A stretch of 64,000 nt of DNA from CAVXGU01 sp963761615 (GCA_963761615.1 CAVXGU010000001.1:186001-250000); one strand, 5' to 3'; counted from the first letter of the stretch, positions 17,918-29,130 are shown. Numbers and translations: made by a program. Notes: generated by a model from the letters alone, not told the origin.

Positions 17918-18127
17918 CTACGTCCGGCCGCCCTGCCACATCGACTGGACGGCGGGACGATCGGTCGACTTCGGATCACGCCAGAGCGTGTCCACGAAGA
18001 TGCGAACCGAGCCGCCGGCGGTGCGCACGTACTCGACCTTGCCAGCCGACAGCCAGTTGTAGATGGTGCGGCGGCTCACGCCGACGAGCTCGCACGCCTT
18101 CATGATGGAAATCGTTTTCCGCTCCAC
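17918..18127 (-). CDS. Excisionase/MerR-like helix-turn-helix protein
   Basis: 69 residues from GTG 18127, preceded by GGAGG at good spacing. The helix-turn-helix is ISIMKACELVGVSRRTIYNW, followed by a wing-like strand pair (VEYVRTAGGSVRIF), as in the HTH_17/excisionase and BldC-like families. Its last bases overlap or abut the start of the H-box gene, so the pair is probably translated together. No integrase or phage gene is near, so a regulatory role is more likely than excision. It is divergent from the NtrC-type gene. Confidence 0.75.
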   Translation of the reverse strand: MERKTISIMKACELVGVSRRTIYNWLSAGKVEYVRTAGGSVRIFVDTLWRDPKSTDRPAVQSMWQGGRT

Positions 18128-18255
18128 CTTGGATGCCTCCAGGCAGCTTATCGGTTACAGCGTCGCGGGGATTAGGGACGCTGCCCGGGCGCTCGAATCC
18201 GCTCGAGGGACTGGACAACGGGGACGCGGAACGTCAAAATGTTGGCGCAATCTAA

Positions 18256-19623
<1,368 letters not shown>

Positions 19624-19625
19624 CC

Positions 19626-19919
19626 GTGCCGCCCCGCTTCGCCTACTGGACGATTCTGATCGACGGCGCGCCAACCGCGTTCCGGGCCCGCGAACGGGAC
19701 GACCTCGTCCCGACGTTCACCCAGCTCAAGCGGACCAACGACGACGTCGCCATGAAGTGGTTCGCGCACGGCCGGCTGTGGGACTCGCCCGAGGCGCAGC
19801 GCGCGCACGCGGACCGCCCGCCGCGGAAGCCTGCCGAGAAGCGCGGGCGGGACTGGCGGCCGGGCGGCCAGCATCGCGACCCCCGCGCACGCTTCAAGCG
19901 GAAGAAACGACGGGACTGA
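19626..19919 (+). CDS. Small basic hypothetical protein
   Basis: 97 residues from GTG 19626, two bases after the NtrC-type stop, so it is probably cotranscribed. The first 60 residues have a folded look (FAYWTILIDGAPTAFRARE, then DVAMKWFAHGRLWDSP). The last 35 are Arg/Lys/Pro-rich, ending KRKKRRD, suggesting nucleic-acid or ribosome binding. No family is recognised with confidence. Confidence 0.6.
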   Translation: MPPRFAYWTILIDGAPTAFRARERDDLVPTFTQLKRTNDDVAMKWFAHGRLWDSPEAQRAHADRPPRKPAEKRGRDWRPGGQHRDPRARFKRKKRRD

Positions 19920-19929
19920 CGGCCGCCCG

Positions 19930-20271
19930 ATGATCTCCCACGTCGTCCTGCTGAAGCCCCGGGCCGATCTCGCCGCGCGGGATCGCCGCGCCATGGTCGA
20001 GGCCCTGCAGACCGCCGTTTGCGAGATCCCCGGCATCAGGGCGGTCCGTGTCGGGCGGAGGCTCCGGCACGGCGCCGGCTACGAATCGACCGCGCTGGAC
20101 ACGGCGGACTTCGTCCTCATCCTGGACTTCGACGACCTTGCCGGACTCCAGGCCTACCTGCGTCATCCCGCGCACGCGGCGCTCGGCGCCCACTTCGCGA
20201 CGTCGCTGAGCTCCGCGCTCGCATACGACTTCGAGACCGGCGGCGTGGATCTGCTCGACGGGTTCGTGTGA
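19930..20271 (+). CDS. Dabb (stress-responsive A/B barrel) domain protein
   Basis: 113 residues. The start ISHVVLLKPRADL, the middle TADFVLILDFDDLAGLQAYLRHPAH and the end match the Dabb dimeric alpha-beta barrel family. Members range from plant stress proteins to small bacterial enzymes, and the substrate here is unknown. It is the last gene of the run starting with the NtrC-type regulator. The convergent dus stop is two bases away. Confidence 0.8.
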   Translation: MISHVVLLKPRADLAARDRRAMVEALQTAVCEIPGIRAVRVGRRLRHGAGYESTALDTADFVLILDFDDLAGLQAYLRHPAHAALGAHFATSLSSALAYDFETGGVDLLDGFV

Positions 20272-20273
20272 CG

Positions 20274-21344
20274 CTACGCGTCGACTCCGGCGAAGAAGAA
20301 CTGGTCGATGACGTCGTGCAGCGCGGCCAGCGACGGGGCGGCGTTGATCGCCGTGCGCAGATGCGACCCGTTCTCATGGCCTTTGGTGAAGTACGTGGCC
20401 AGCGCGCGGATCTTGTTCACCACCCAGCGGTCGTGGCGGTGACGGGCGGTGGAGTCGTCGCCGGGGGAATCGGCCTCCGTGTGGCCCGGGGCGGCGTGCC
20501 GGAATCCTTCCGGCTCCCGGACGCGCTCGTGCTGCAGGAGCTCGATGTACTCCAGCAGGAACCGTCCCCGGTCCTCGAGCGACACCGCGCGGGCCGGCCG
20601 GCCGGCCGCGAGGTCGACGGCCTGGGCCAGGATCCACGGGTTGCGGAGCACGCCGCGGCCGACGAGCACGCCCTCGACGCCCAGGCGCATGCGCTCGATC
20701 ACGTGTGACGGCTCGACGCAGTCGCCGCTGCCGAACACCGGGATCGTCAGGGCGTCGGCGACCCTCGCGACGAGGTCCCAGTCGGCCGAACCGCTGTAGC
20801 TCTGCGCCGCCGTCCTTCCGTGCACCGCGACGGCGGCGGCACCGACGTCCTCCATCATGCGCGCCAGCTCGGGGGCGTTGCGCTCCTGCTCGTTCCACCC
20901 CGCGCGCATCTTGACGGTGACGGGGATCTTCACCGCCTTCGCCATCGCCCCGATGACCGTGGCGGCGTGCCGCGGCTCGCGCATCAGGCTGCATCCCGCG
21001 TTGTGCTTCGCGATCTTCGGCACCGGGCAGCCCATGTTCACGTCGACGATGTCGGCGCCCATGCCTTCGACGATCTGCGCCGCCGCCGCCATCTTCTCCG
21101 GGTCACCGCCGAAGATCTGGATGGACACGGGGCGTTCTTCCTCGGTGAACTCGGCGTACTCGAGGGTTCGATCGATGCCGCGCACGAGGCCTTCCGAGCT
21201 GACCATCTCGGTGACCACCAGGCCGCATCCGCCACGGCGCTTGACCAGCCGGCGGAATGCCGTGTCGGTCATGCCGGCCATGGGCGCCACGGCGAAGGGC
21301 GAATCGAGCGGGACCGGACCGATCTTCATCGTGAGGGCCAGCAT
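20274..21344 (-). CDS. dus: tRNA-dihydrouridine synthase
   Basis: 356 residues from ATG 21344; ATG 21329 is also possible. FMN TIM barrel: VAPMAGMTDTAFRRL at the N-terminus, DVNMGCPVPKIAKHNAGC with the catalytic Cys, MRAGWNEQERNA, AVHGRTAAQSYSG and SGDCVEP. It reduces uridines in tRNA D-loops using NADPH and FMN. A His/Asp-rich insertion (about 295-310, STARHRHDR) is unusual and lies before the C-terminal helical domain. It is the last gene of the long leftward block that begins at rpmH. Confidence 0.9.
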   Translation of the reverse strand: MLALTMKIGPVPLDSPFAVAPMAGMTDTAFRRLVKRRGGCGLVVTEMVSSEGLVRGIDRTLEYAEFTEEERPVSIQIFGGDPEKMAAAAQIVEGMGADIVDVNMGCPVPKIAKHNAGCSLMREPRHAATVIGAMAKAVKIPVTVKMRAGWNEQERNAPELARMMEDVGAAAVAVHGRTAAQSYSGSADWDLVARVADALTIPVFGSGDCVEPSHVIERMRLGVEGVLVGRGVLRNPWILAQAVDLAAGRPARAVSLEDRGRFLLEYIELLQHERVREPEGFRHAAPGHTEADSPGDDSTARHRHDRWVVNKIRALATYFTKGHENGSHLRTAINAAPSLAALHDVIDQFFFAGVDA

Positions 21345-21376
21345 ACCCGAAGCGTCGCCGAGACGGCGCCGGGTGA

Positions 21377-21881
21377 TCAGTAGGGTCTGACGTCCGCCGC
21401 GTCGACCTCGACGCTCACGGCCTGACCAATCAGATCGACCGAGAGCACCAGGCGCGCGCGCGGAGCGTCCTTCCGCACGAGGCGGCCCACCACGCCGCGC
21501 AGCGGGCCGTGGGTGACCTCCACCATCATGCCCTCCTGGATGAGAGGGCACGGATCGAACTGCAAGTGGCTCTCGACGAGCACGCGGATGCTGTCGAGCT
21601 CGTACTCGGGAATCGGCGACGGCTTGCCCTCGAAGCCGATGATGCTCACGACTCCGGTGCACTTGAGGACGGGCAGCGTGTCCACCGGATCGAACCGGGC
21701 GAAGCAGTAGCCCGGAAAGAGGGGCCAGTCGATCTTCTTCTTCCGATCCTTCCAGTGGCTCCAGCGCGTGATGGTGGGAAGAAAGGCTTCGATGTGCTTG
21801 CGCTCGAGCTGCTCCCTCACGACCTGTTCGTGCCTGCGAGCGGGTCCAGACGGCGAACCACTGCTCCCTAGAGGTTGCCAA
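21377..21881 (-). CDS. Specialised NusG paralogue (UpxY/RfaH type), frameshifted
   Basis: 167 residues when one extra base near 21835 is removed. An NGN domain (QWFAVWTRS ... RRHEQVVREQLERKHIEAFLP, DWPLFPGYCFARF) is followed by a KOW domain (EVTHGPLRGVVGRLVRKDAPR). The core NusG normally sits between secE and rplK; this one sits between surA and dus, so it is more likely a specialised antiterminator of the kind that controls long polysaccharide operons. TTG 21881 gives the best N-terminus, and ATG 21938 is an alternative. The gene overlaps the 3' end of surA. A polysaccharide exporter lies 5 kb upstream. Confidence 0.75.
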
Positions 21882-22921
21882 GCGGATCTCGCCTTCACAC
21901 CCTCTTCGTACGCCTTCTCGATCTCGTCGTTCTTCCACTCGATGAACGCCTGCGAGCGGAGCTTGTCCAGGTACTTCTTGAACTCGTCCCGCCGCTTGTC
22001 GGTGAACACCTGATTGTCGATCTGCTCCCGCGCCTGATCGAACGGCGTCGTCACGGTGTCGGTCCGCGACTCGAGCTTGAACAGCTGATAGCCGCGCGTC
22101 GTCCGCACCGGCTCGCTCACGTCTCCGACCTTCATCGAGCCCAGCAGCTTCTGCAGGTCCGCGGACAGCTCCGAGACGTTGAACGGGCCGATCAGGCCGC
22201 CGTTCGTCTTCGACGCCGAGTCCGATGCCTCCGCGGCGACCTTTTCGAAGCTCTCGCCGCCGACCACGCGGGCCCGCAGCGCCGCGGCCTTGGCCCGCAG
22301 CGCATCGTCCTGCGCGACGTTGAGGCCGCGGCCGTCCGCGGCCGGCGCCGCGACGAGGATCTCCCGCAGCGTCACGGCCGCCGGCGTGGTGAACTGGCTC
22401 TGGTGCTGGTCGTAGTACGTCCGCGCTTCCTCGTCGGTCACGGCGACGCGGCTGAAGACCTCGGTCTGCTCGACGCGCTGGATGATCATCGCACGCTCGA
22501 AGTTCTGCCGCAGATCCGCCATCGTCAGGCCTTCCTGCTTGAGGGCCGCCTGGAACTGCTCGTCGGTCGTGATGTTGTTCTCTTTCTTGATGCTCTCGAG
22601 GGCGTTGTTGAACTGCTCGTCACCGAGGCGGTAGCCCAGCTCCTTGCCGCGCTGCACGAGGAGCATCTCGTTGACCACGTCGACCATGATCTCCGGCGTG
22701 ATCTTGTCGAGCGCGTTGCGGAGCTGCGTGTCGTTCAGGTCGGCCGGGTTGATGTTCTGCCCCTGCTGCCTGAGCATGGACACCTGGCGGTTCTCCAGGT
22801 CGCTCTTCGTGAAGATCTCGCCGTTGACCTTCACCAGGATTTGCTCGAAGATCTCCGCGCGCGCGCCGCCCGCGACCAGCACCACCGCGAGCCCCACTCC
22901 GACGACAGACCTCAATCTCAC
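21817..22921 (-). CDS. surA: SurA-like periplasmic peptidyl-prolyl isomerase
   Basis: About 367 residues from GTG 22921, with GGAGG eight bases upstream. A signal peptide (VVGVGLAVVLVAGGARA) precedes a SurA N-terminal chaperone domain (VNGEIFTKSDLENRQ ... EMLLVQRGKELGY). A single parvulin domain follows (about 185-290, TLREILVAA ... GGLIGPFNVSELSADLQ ... PVRTTRGYQLFKLE). It helps outer-membrane proteins fold in the periplasm. As written, the frame runs on into the nusG-like gene; removing the suspected extra base near 21835 makes it stop at 21817. The mfd stop is 31 bases upstream. Confidence 0.85.
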
Positions 22922-22952
22922 AATTCGACCCTCCAGGCGCACGCCGACCTGT

Positions 22953-25900
22953 CTATCGTAACAGCTCGCCCAGAAGGTCGCCCACCTTGTCGAAGACGCC
23001 CCCTGGAGCCCGCGGGTCGTCCTTGGCGGGACGGAGCAGCTCCTCGCGGCTGAATCCCGGCTGCACCGTGTCCTCCCGCGCCCGCTTCGTCCACCAGCTC
23101 GCCGTCTCGGCGGCTCCGCGCGTGCCTCTGGGCGGCGCCGGGCGTCCCGCCCGCCGTCCAGGTTCACGCGCAGCGCCGCCGGAGGGACGAGCGTCAGGTC
23201 GGGGCGCTGCCGCACCAGCGCCACCAGCCTGACGGGGTCGACCTGCGCCTGCGGCCTGAACTTTATGACGACGGTGCGCCCTTCGCGGTCGATGGTCTCC
23301 ACGCCCAGCGCGTCGGCCATCACGCGGATGCGCCCGTAGTCGGCGAGGTTCAGCATCGAGTCCGGCGGCGGGCCCGTACCGATCCGCCGCCTCGTCGAGC
23401 ACGCGGACGATCTCGTCCTCGCTCCGCGCCGCCGCCACCTTCCGGTAGAGCATCAGGCGCTGGTTCATGTCCGGAACGTAGGACGCGTCGATCTGCAGGT
23501 CGACGCCCAGATTCACCGTCGCCCGGGCCGCCGTCTTCGATCTCCTCGCCCTTGAGCTCCCGAACGGCTTCCTCGAGCAGCTTCATGTACATCTCGAACC
23601 CGACGGTTTCGATGTGGCCGCTCTGCTCGCCGCCGAGCAGGTTGCCCGCGCCGCGGATCTCGAGGTCGAGCGCCGCGACGCGGAAGCCGCTGCCGAGGTC
23701 GCTGAACTCACGGATCGCGGCGAGACGCTTCTTCGCGACCGGCGACAGGTTGTCTTCGGGCGGAATCAGCAGGTACGCGTACGCCGGCCGGTCCGATCGT
23801 CCGACGCGGCCGCGCAGCTGATAGAGCTGCGCCAGCCCGTAACGATCGGCCCGGTTGATGATGATCGTGTTGGCGTTCGGAATGTCCAGGCCGTTCTCGA
23901 CGATCGTCGTCGCCAGCAGGACGTCGAACTTCCGGGCCACGAAGTCCATCATCGCGCGCTCGAGCGCCTCCTCGGACATCTGGCCGTGACCGACGACCAC
24001 ACGCGCCTCGGGCACCAGCCGCTGGACGAGGCCCGCGATCGAGAAGATCGACTCGACACGGTTGTGCACGACGTACACCTGGCCGCCCCGGGCGAGCTCG
24101 CTCTTGATCGCCCGGCCGATCACCTCGGGGTTGAACTTGACGACGTGGGTCTGAATCGACAGCCGATCCTTCGGCGGCGTCTCGATGATCGACATGTCCC
24201 GGATGCCGACGAGCGACATGTTGAGCGTGCGCGGAATCGGCGTCGCGCTCATCGTGAGCACGTCGACCTTCCGCCGCATCTGCTTGATCTTCTCCTTGTG
24301 CGTGACGCCGAACCGCTGTTCCTCGTCCACGACGAGCAGCCCCAGATCGTGGAACGCCACGTCCTTCGACAGCAGGCGATGCGTCCCGACGATGATGTCG
24401 ACCTTCCCGGCGGCGAGATCGGCCAGCGTGGCCTGCTGCTCCGCCTTCGTGCGGAACCGGCTGAGCATGTCGATCCGCACCGGGAAGCCGGCGAAGCGCT
24501 CCGAGAGCGTCTTCTCGTGCTGGAACGCCAGCACCGTCGTCGGCGCCAGGAACGCGACCTGCTTGCCGTCCATGACGACCTTGAACGCCGCCCGCATCGC
24601 GACCTCGGTCTTCCCGTAGCCCACGTCGCCGCACAGCAGGCGGTCCATCGGGCGTCGGGCTCTCCATGTCGCGCTTGATGTCGGTGATCGCGGCTCTTCT
24701 GGTCGGCCGTCAGCTCGTACTCGAACGCGTCCTCGAACTCCTTCTGCCAGTGCGAGTCGGGACTGAAGGCGTGCCCGGGCGTGGCCTTGCGGGCGGCGTA
24801 GAGCTTGAGGAGATCCTCGGCCATGTCGCGCATGGCCTTGCGCACGCGCGTCTTCGCCCGCTCCCACGTGGCGCCGCCGAGCCGGTCGAGCGGCGGCCGC
24901 GCCGCGCCCGAATACTTCTGAATGAGATCGAGCCGCTCGACGGGGACGAAGAGCTTGTCGTCGCCGGCGTACCTCAGCTCGAGAAACTCCTGCGTCGTGT
25001 CGCCCACGCCAATCTGCTTCAGGCCCACGAAAGCGCCGATGCCGTGGTCCACGTGGACGACGAGATCGCCCGGCTTGAGGTCCCGCAGATCCGACAGGAA
25101 GGCGCGCGCGGCCGAGGGACGCCGCTCCTGCCCGCGCCGCTCTTCTTCGAAGACGTCGGTGTCGGCGAAGATCTGGAGGCCCGCGTCCGGCAGTCGAAAG
25201 CCCCGCGAGAGTCGGCCGAGGGCGACCAGGACCGCCGCGTACCGCACGTCGTCGGCCTGCTCGACCGGCGCGGCGAACACCTCGTAGTCCTTCAGCAGCT
25301 CGATGGTGCGCTCGGACCGCCCGAGCGAGCCCGCCACGAATAGAACCGTCTCGCCGGCCGCCCGCCGGCGGCCGATTTCGGCGATCCAGTCGCTCATCCG
25401 CCCCTTGAGCTCCGGTGCGGGCTGGCAGGCGACGTGCCGCCGGGGCCCCGCCGGCCCGACGCCGACCTCCAGCTGCGACAGTGTGGTCGCTCCGTCGAAC
25501 CGGGCGGCCATGGCCGGCCAGTCGATCGCCAGCTCGGCGGGCGGCGGGGCGCCGTTCGCGGATCCCTGCGCCTCGTAGCTCTTCTCGAACTGCGCGGTCA
25601 GGCGGACGGCCTGCGCCTCCACTTCGTCGGCCTCGGAGAGGACGATCCGCACGTCCCCGGCTCGAGCCAGGAAGTCGAAGATCGTGGCCGCTCGGTCGGC
25701 CAGGACGTCGCGGAGCGGCACGATCGTGACGCGATCCACGGACTCGACGGAACGCTGCGTCGCCGGGTCGTAGTGGCGCAGCGATTCGATCGTGTCGCCG
25801 ACGAACTCGACACGCACCGGCTGCGCCGCGTCGGCCGGGAAGACGTCGAAGATGCCCCCGCGTAGCGCGAACTCGCCGTGCTCGTCGGCGGGATCCTCCC

Positions 25901-26420
25901 GAGTGAACCCGCCGGCCGTCAGGAGCTCGGCCAGGTCGAGGGGCGACACCTCCAGCCCGATCCGCAGCTCGACCGATCCCTGGAGAATCCGATGCGGGCT
26001 GCTCACGCGCGGCAGCAGCGCCGCGGCGGATGCCACGATGACCTTGGCGGTGCCCGCGGCCAGCGCGTGCAGCGCCCGGGCGCGGGCGGCCATGACGCCG
26101 GGATGGGGTGCGAGGCCCCGGTAAGGATCGATCTCGTTCGACGGCAGGGGCAGGACGGCCGCCTCCGCCACCGGCTCGGCCCAGCCTTCGAGCGCGCCCA
26201 GGAAGAACCGGACGTCGGCCACGGCCCGCTCGACGTCGGCGTCGGTCGGCACGACGAAGAGCACGGCGCCGCGGGGCACCCCCAGGGAGGCGCCCGCCAC
26301 GTACAGCGCCTGCGCCGCCGGGGTGAGGCCCGAGACGGCGCCGCCCGACACGTCCATCCCGGTCCGCGCGATCGCGGTCTTGAGGAGCGCACGCAGGCCC
26401 AGCGAGGTCGAGGTGGTCAC
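22953..26420 (-). CDS. mfd: Transcription-repair coupling factor Mfd (multiple frame breaks)
   Basis: GTG 26420 overlaps the rfaE2 stop (GTGA). The N-terminal UvrB-like part, the RNA-polymerase-interacting CarD-like domain (PGDLVVHVDHGIGAFVGL) and the helicase core (LLCGDVGYGKTEVAMRAAF, VDEEQRFGV, SATPIPRTL, QLRGRVGRSD) are all clear. Mfd removes stalled RNA polymerase and recruits UvrA. The frame breaks at about 24692, 24655, 23530, 23373, 23150 and 23132. Each looks like one extra base; removing six bases yields 1153 residues, the usual Mfd length. Motifs between the breaks are intact. Either the assembly is poor here or the gene has begun to decay. Confidence 0.85.
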
Positions 26421-26887
26421 GGTCGCTTCAGTTCCTTGATCCGCGCGAGGATCGCCGTCGTGGAGTAGCCGGCCTCCACGGGCACGCGCACGACGCGTCC
26501 GCCCCGCGCCTCGACCACGTCGCGGCCGACGATCCGATCCGCCGCCCAGTCGGCGCCCTTGACGAGCACGTCCGGCGGCAGGGCCTCGATGAGCCGCTCG
26601 GGGGTGTCCTCGTCGAATACCACGACCGCGTCGACCATGAAGAGCGCCTCCAGGATCTCGACGCGTTCGGCCGCCGGCGTGATCGGACGGCCGGCGCCCT
26701 TGTTCGCGGAGACCGATCGGTCCGAATTGACGCCGACGATGAGGGCGTCGCCGAGCGCCCGCGCCTGCGCCAGGTAGCGAATGTGCCCCGGGTGGAGGAG
26801 GTCGAACACGCCGTTGGTGAACACGACGGTCCGGCCCTGGCGGCGCAGGGCCGCCACGAACCGTTGCACGTCGGGGAGACTGGACAT
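26417..26887 (-). CDS. rfaE2: Heptose 1-phosphate adenylyltransferase (RfaE2/HldE-C)
   Basis: 156 residues. The nucleotidyltransferase signature is VVFTNGVFDLLHPGHIRYL with the HxGH motif, followed by VGVNSDRSV and DVLVKGADW. It charges D-glycero-beta-D-manno-heptose 1-phosphate with ADP for LPS inner-core synthesis. It is the stand-alone C-terminal half of E. coli HldE; the kinase half must be elsewhere. It follows the Wzt gene by 37 bases and overlaps mfd by four. Its presence supports an outer membrane with heptose. Confidence 0.92.
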   Translation of the reverse strand: MSSLPDVQRFVAALRRQGRTVVFTNGVFDLLHPGHIRYLAQARALGDALIVGVNSDRSVSANKGAGRPITPAAERVEILEALFMVDAVVVFDEDTPERLIEALPPDVLVKGADWAADRIVGRDVVEARGGRVVRVPVEAGYSTTAILARIKELKRP

Positions 26888-26924
26888 CGGATACGGGTTC
26901 GCCGGCCTGCACGCGTCGACGCGG

Positions 26925-28304
26925 CTAGAGGCGGGGCGGCGAATCCTTGAACTTCACGTTGTTCGAAAACGACCAATGGTGCTGGGGACGATAGATGCCG
27001 ACGTCATGCGTGCGCGAATTGACGCGGAACGTGTACAGCAGCCGATGATAATCATAGGCTGCGCCGTCCTTCCGGTGCACGGCGACGTCCAGCTTGTACG
27101 TCCCCTCGACCAGATCGAGGCGGTCGATGGCGAGCACGGCTTCCGCCTCACCCGTGAGTCGATCCGGGTTGAGCTCTTCGATGTAGGTGTTCGTGCCGTA
27201 GCAGCACACGCCGTCGGCGTTGAACAGTCCGACGCCGAACACGAAGTCGTCGGTCGACTGATGAGCCTGGACTTTGAGCCGGACCGCCATCGCGTCGCCG
27301 CTGTGGAAGGAGAACGCCGGCTCGCCCCTTCCGTCGAGGAGCGCGACCTCGGTGATCTCGACCTCGCGCGATCCCCAGCGCCCTTCGACCGCCTGGAACA
27401 TGTCCTGCGGACCGGACTCCTCGGGGTGCGCGCTGCCAGCGTCGGCTCCGTCGGCGGCCGTCGGCTCGACGCCCGCCTTGGGCGTCCCGGCTTCTGGTGT
27501 GCGGGCCGCGGACGCGGATTCGACCGCCCGGGCGGTGGCCACCGCAATCTGCTGCTCCTCGGTTTCCTCCACCGCCATCAGGTACTCGCCGACCACCCGC
27601 ATGGGGTCTCCGTCGGCCTGCACGGTGCCGCCTTCGAGCCACAGCGCCTCGTCGCAGAACCGCTCGACGAGCCCCAGCGAGTGCGTCACCAGCAGGATCG
27701 TCTTGCCGCGGCGGCGGAACTCGCCGAACTTGTCGAGGCACTTGTGCGTGAAGCCCTCGTCGCCCACCGCGAGCACTTCGTCGACCAGCAGGACGTCGGG
27801 ATCGACGTGAATGGCGACGGCGAACCCGAGACGCATGTACATGCCGGACGAGTAGGTCTTGACCGGAGCGTCGATGAACTCCGTGAGCTCGGCGAACTCC
27901 ACGATTTCGTCGAAGCGCCTGGCGACTTCCTGCTTCGTCAGCCCGAGCATGATGCCGTTGATGAACACGTTCTCGCGGCCGGAGATCTCCGGATGGAATC
28001 CCGCTCCGAGCTCGATCAGCGCCGAGATTCGCCCGCGAACGTGGACCGTTCCGCTGGTCGGCTTCGTGATGCCGGCCACGAGCTTCAAGGCGGTGCTCTT
28101 GCCCGATCCGTTCCGGCCCACGACGCCGAAAGTGCAGCCGGCGGGCACGTTGAACGTCACGTCGCGCAGCGCCGGAAACGTCTCGCTCGGGCGCAGATCG
28201 CGCAGGATGCTGCGCTGGAGGAGCGCGCTCTTCAACGTCGCGAAGCGGTGCCCGCTGTAGCGCCGGTAGATCTTCGTGACGTGATCGAGCTCGATCGCGT
28301 GCAT
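26925..28304 (-). CDS. wzt: Polysaccharide ABC exporter ATPase with C-terminal sugar-binding domain
   Basis: 459 residues from ATG 28304. The ABC domain has Walker A GRNGSGKST, signature YSSGMYMRLGF and Walker B VLLVDEVLAVGD, in the Wzt/TagH/KpsT group. A low-complexity Ala/Glu linker (about 250-300) leads to a Wzt C-terminal beta-sandwich (about 310-455, EVEITEVALLDGRGEPAF ... YKLDVAVHRKDGAAYDYH), which in O-antigen exporters recognises the glycan end. It powers export of a lipid-linked polysaccharide with the permease encoded four bases upstream. No glycosyltransferases are in the window. Confidence 0.9.
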   Translation of the reverse strand: MHAIELDHVTKIYRRYSGHRFATLKSALLQRSILRDLRPSETFPALRDVTFNVPAGCTFGVVGRNGSGKSTALKLVAGITKPTSGTVHVRGRISALIELGAGFHPEISGRENVFINGIMLGLTKQEVARRFDEIVEFAELTEFIDAPVKTYSSGMYMRLGFAVAIHVDPDVLLVDEVLAVGDEGFTHKCLDKFGEFRRRGKTILLVTHSLGLVERFCDEALWLEGGTVQADGDPMRVVGEYLMAVEETEEQQIAVATARAVESASAARTPEAGTPKAGVEPTAADGADAGSAHPEESGPQDMFQAVEGRWGSREVEITEVALLDGRGEPAFSFHSGDAMAVRLKVQAHQSTDDFVFGVGLFNADGVCCYGTNTYIEELNPDRLTGEAEAVLAIDRLDLVEGTYKLDVAVHRKDGAAYDYHRLLYTFRVNSRTHDVGIYRPQHHWSFSNNVKFKDSPPRL

Positions 28305-28308
28305 CGTC

Positions 28309-29103
28309 CTACACGGCCTCGGCGAACGAGTCGCGGACGCGGTCGAAGAACCAGTAGGCCGCGAAGAACAGGACGATGGACGCCGCGCCGAGCGCCAGCA
28401 GCCAGCGCCAGTGTCCGATCGGACCCTGGAAGAAGAGGATCTCCTGGTACGACACCGCGAGGTGCGTGAACGGGTTCGCGTTGAACATCGGCCGGAAGCG
28501 CTCGAGTCCCGGCTGGAACCACGGATAGATGATCGGGGTGGCAAAGAACCAGAGTGTCAAAACGTTGGCGAGGATGTCGCGGATGTCGCGGAAGTGCACC
28601 GCCAACGCGGACAGCACGAGCGCCAGGCCGACCGTGAAGATGAACTGTACGAGCACGGTGATCGGGAACCAGACGAGATCCCACGGGTCCGGCGGCTTCC
28701 GGTACACGACCAGGAACACGATCAGGATCGGCAGGCCCAGGAAGAAGTGCACCATGTTGGCCAGCACGTTCACGATCGGCAGGATCTCGGCCGGGAAGAG
28801 CACCTTCTTGATGAGGTTGCCGCCTGCGATCAGCGAGTTTGCGGCTTCGGTGAGCGACGCCGAGAACCACGTCCACGGCAGGATGCCGCAGAACATGAAC
28901 AAGGCGTACGGCTGCGCGCCCTGCACGGGGTTCGGCATGATCGTCGTGAAGACGAACGTGTAGATGAGCAGCAGCAGCAGCGGGTTGATGAACGACCACA
29001 GGAAGCCGAGGACCGATCCGCGGTAGCGGGCTTTCAGCTCGCGCGCCACGAGGCTCTGAATCAGGCCCCGGTAGCGTATGAGTTGTCTTAAGTTGGCAAG
29101 CAA
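28309..29103 (-). CDS. wzm: Polysaccharide ABC exporter permease (Wzm/TagG type)
   Basis: 264 residues with about six membrane helices (for example LGFLWSFINPLLLLLIYTFVF and LWFFATPIIYP). The N-terminal amphipathic segment RYRGLIQSLVARELKARYRGS is typical of ABC-2 polysaccharide permeases. It forms the membrane channel for the Wzt ATPase. The start is probably TTG 29103, with no obvious ribosome site. The gene begins 27 bases after atpC on the same strand, so transcripts from the ATP synthase operon could reach it. Confidence 0.88.
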   Translation of the reverse strand: MLANLRQLIRYRGLIQSLVARELKARYRGSVLGFLWSFINPLLLLLIYTFVFTTIMPNPVQGAQPYALFMFCGILPWTWFSASLTEAANSLIAGGNLIKKVLFPAEILPIVNVLANMVHFFLGLPILIVFLVVYRKPPDPWDLVWFPITVLVQFIFTVGLALVLSALAVHFRDIRDILANVLTLWFFATPIIYPWFQPGLERFRPMFNANPFTHLAVSYQEILFFQGPIGHWRWLLALGAASIVLFFAAYWFFDRVRDSFAEAV

Positions 29104-29130
29104 AATGTCGGTGGCCCCGACGGGCCGAGC

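Noticed and set aside
17918..18127. Excisionase of a prophage or integrative element
   Set aside because: No integrase, att repeat or phage gene is near, and the gene is coupled to an H-box protein gene.
24650..24700. Programmed frameshifting in mfd
   Set aside because: There are six unrelated sites, none with a slippery heptamer plus pseudoknot, and Mfd is not known to use recoding.
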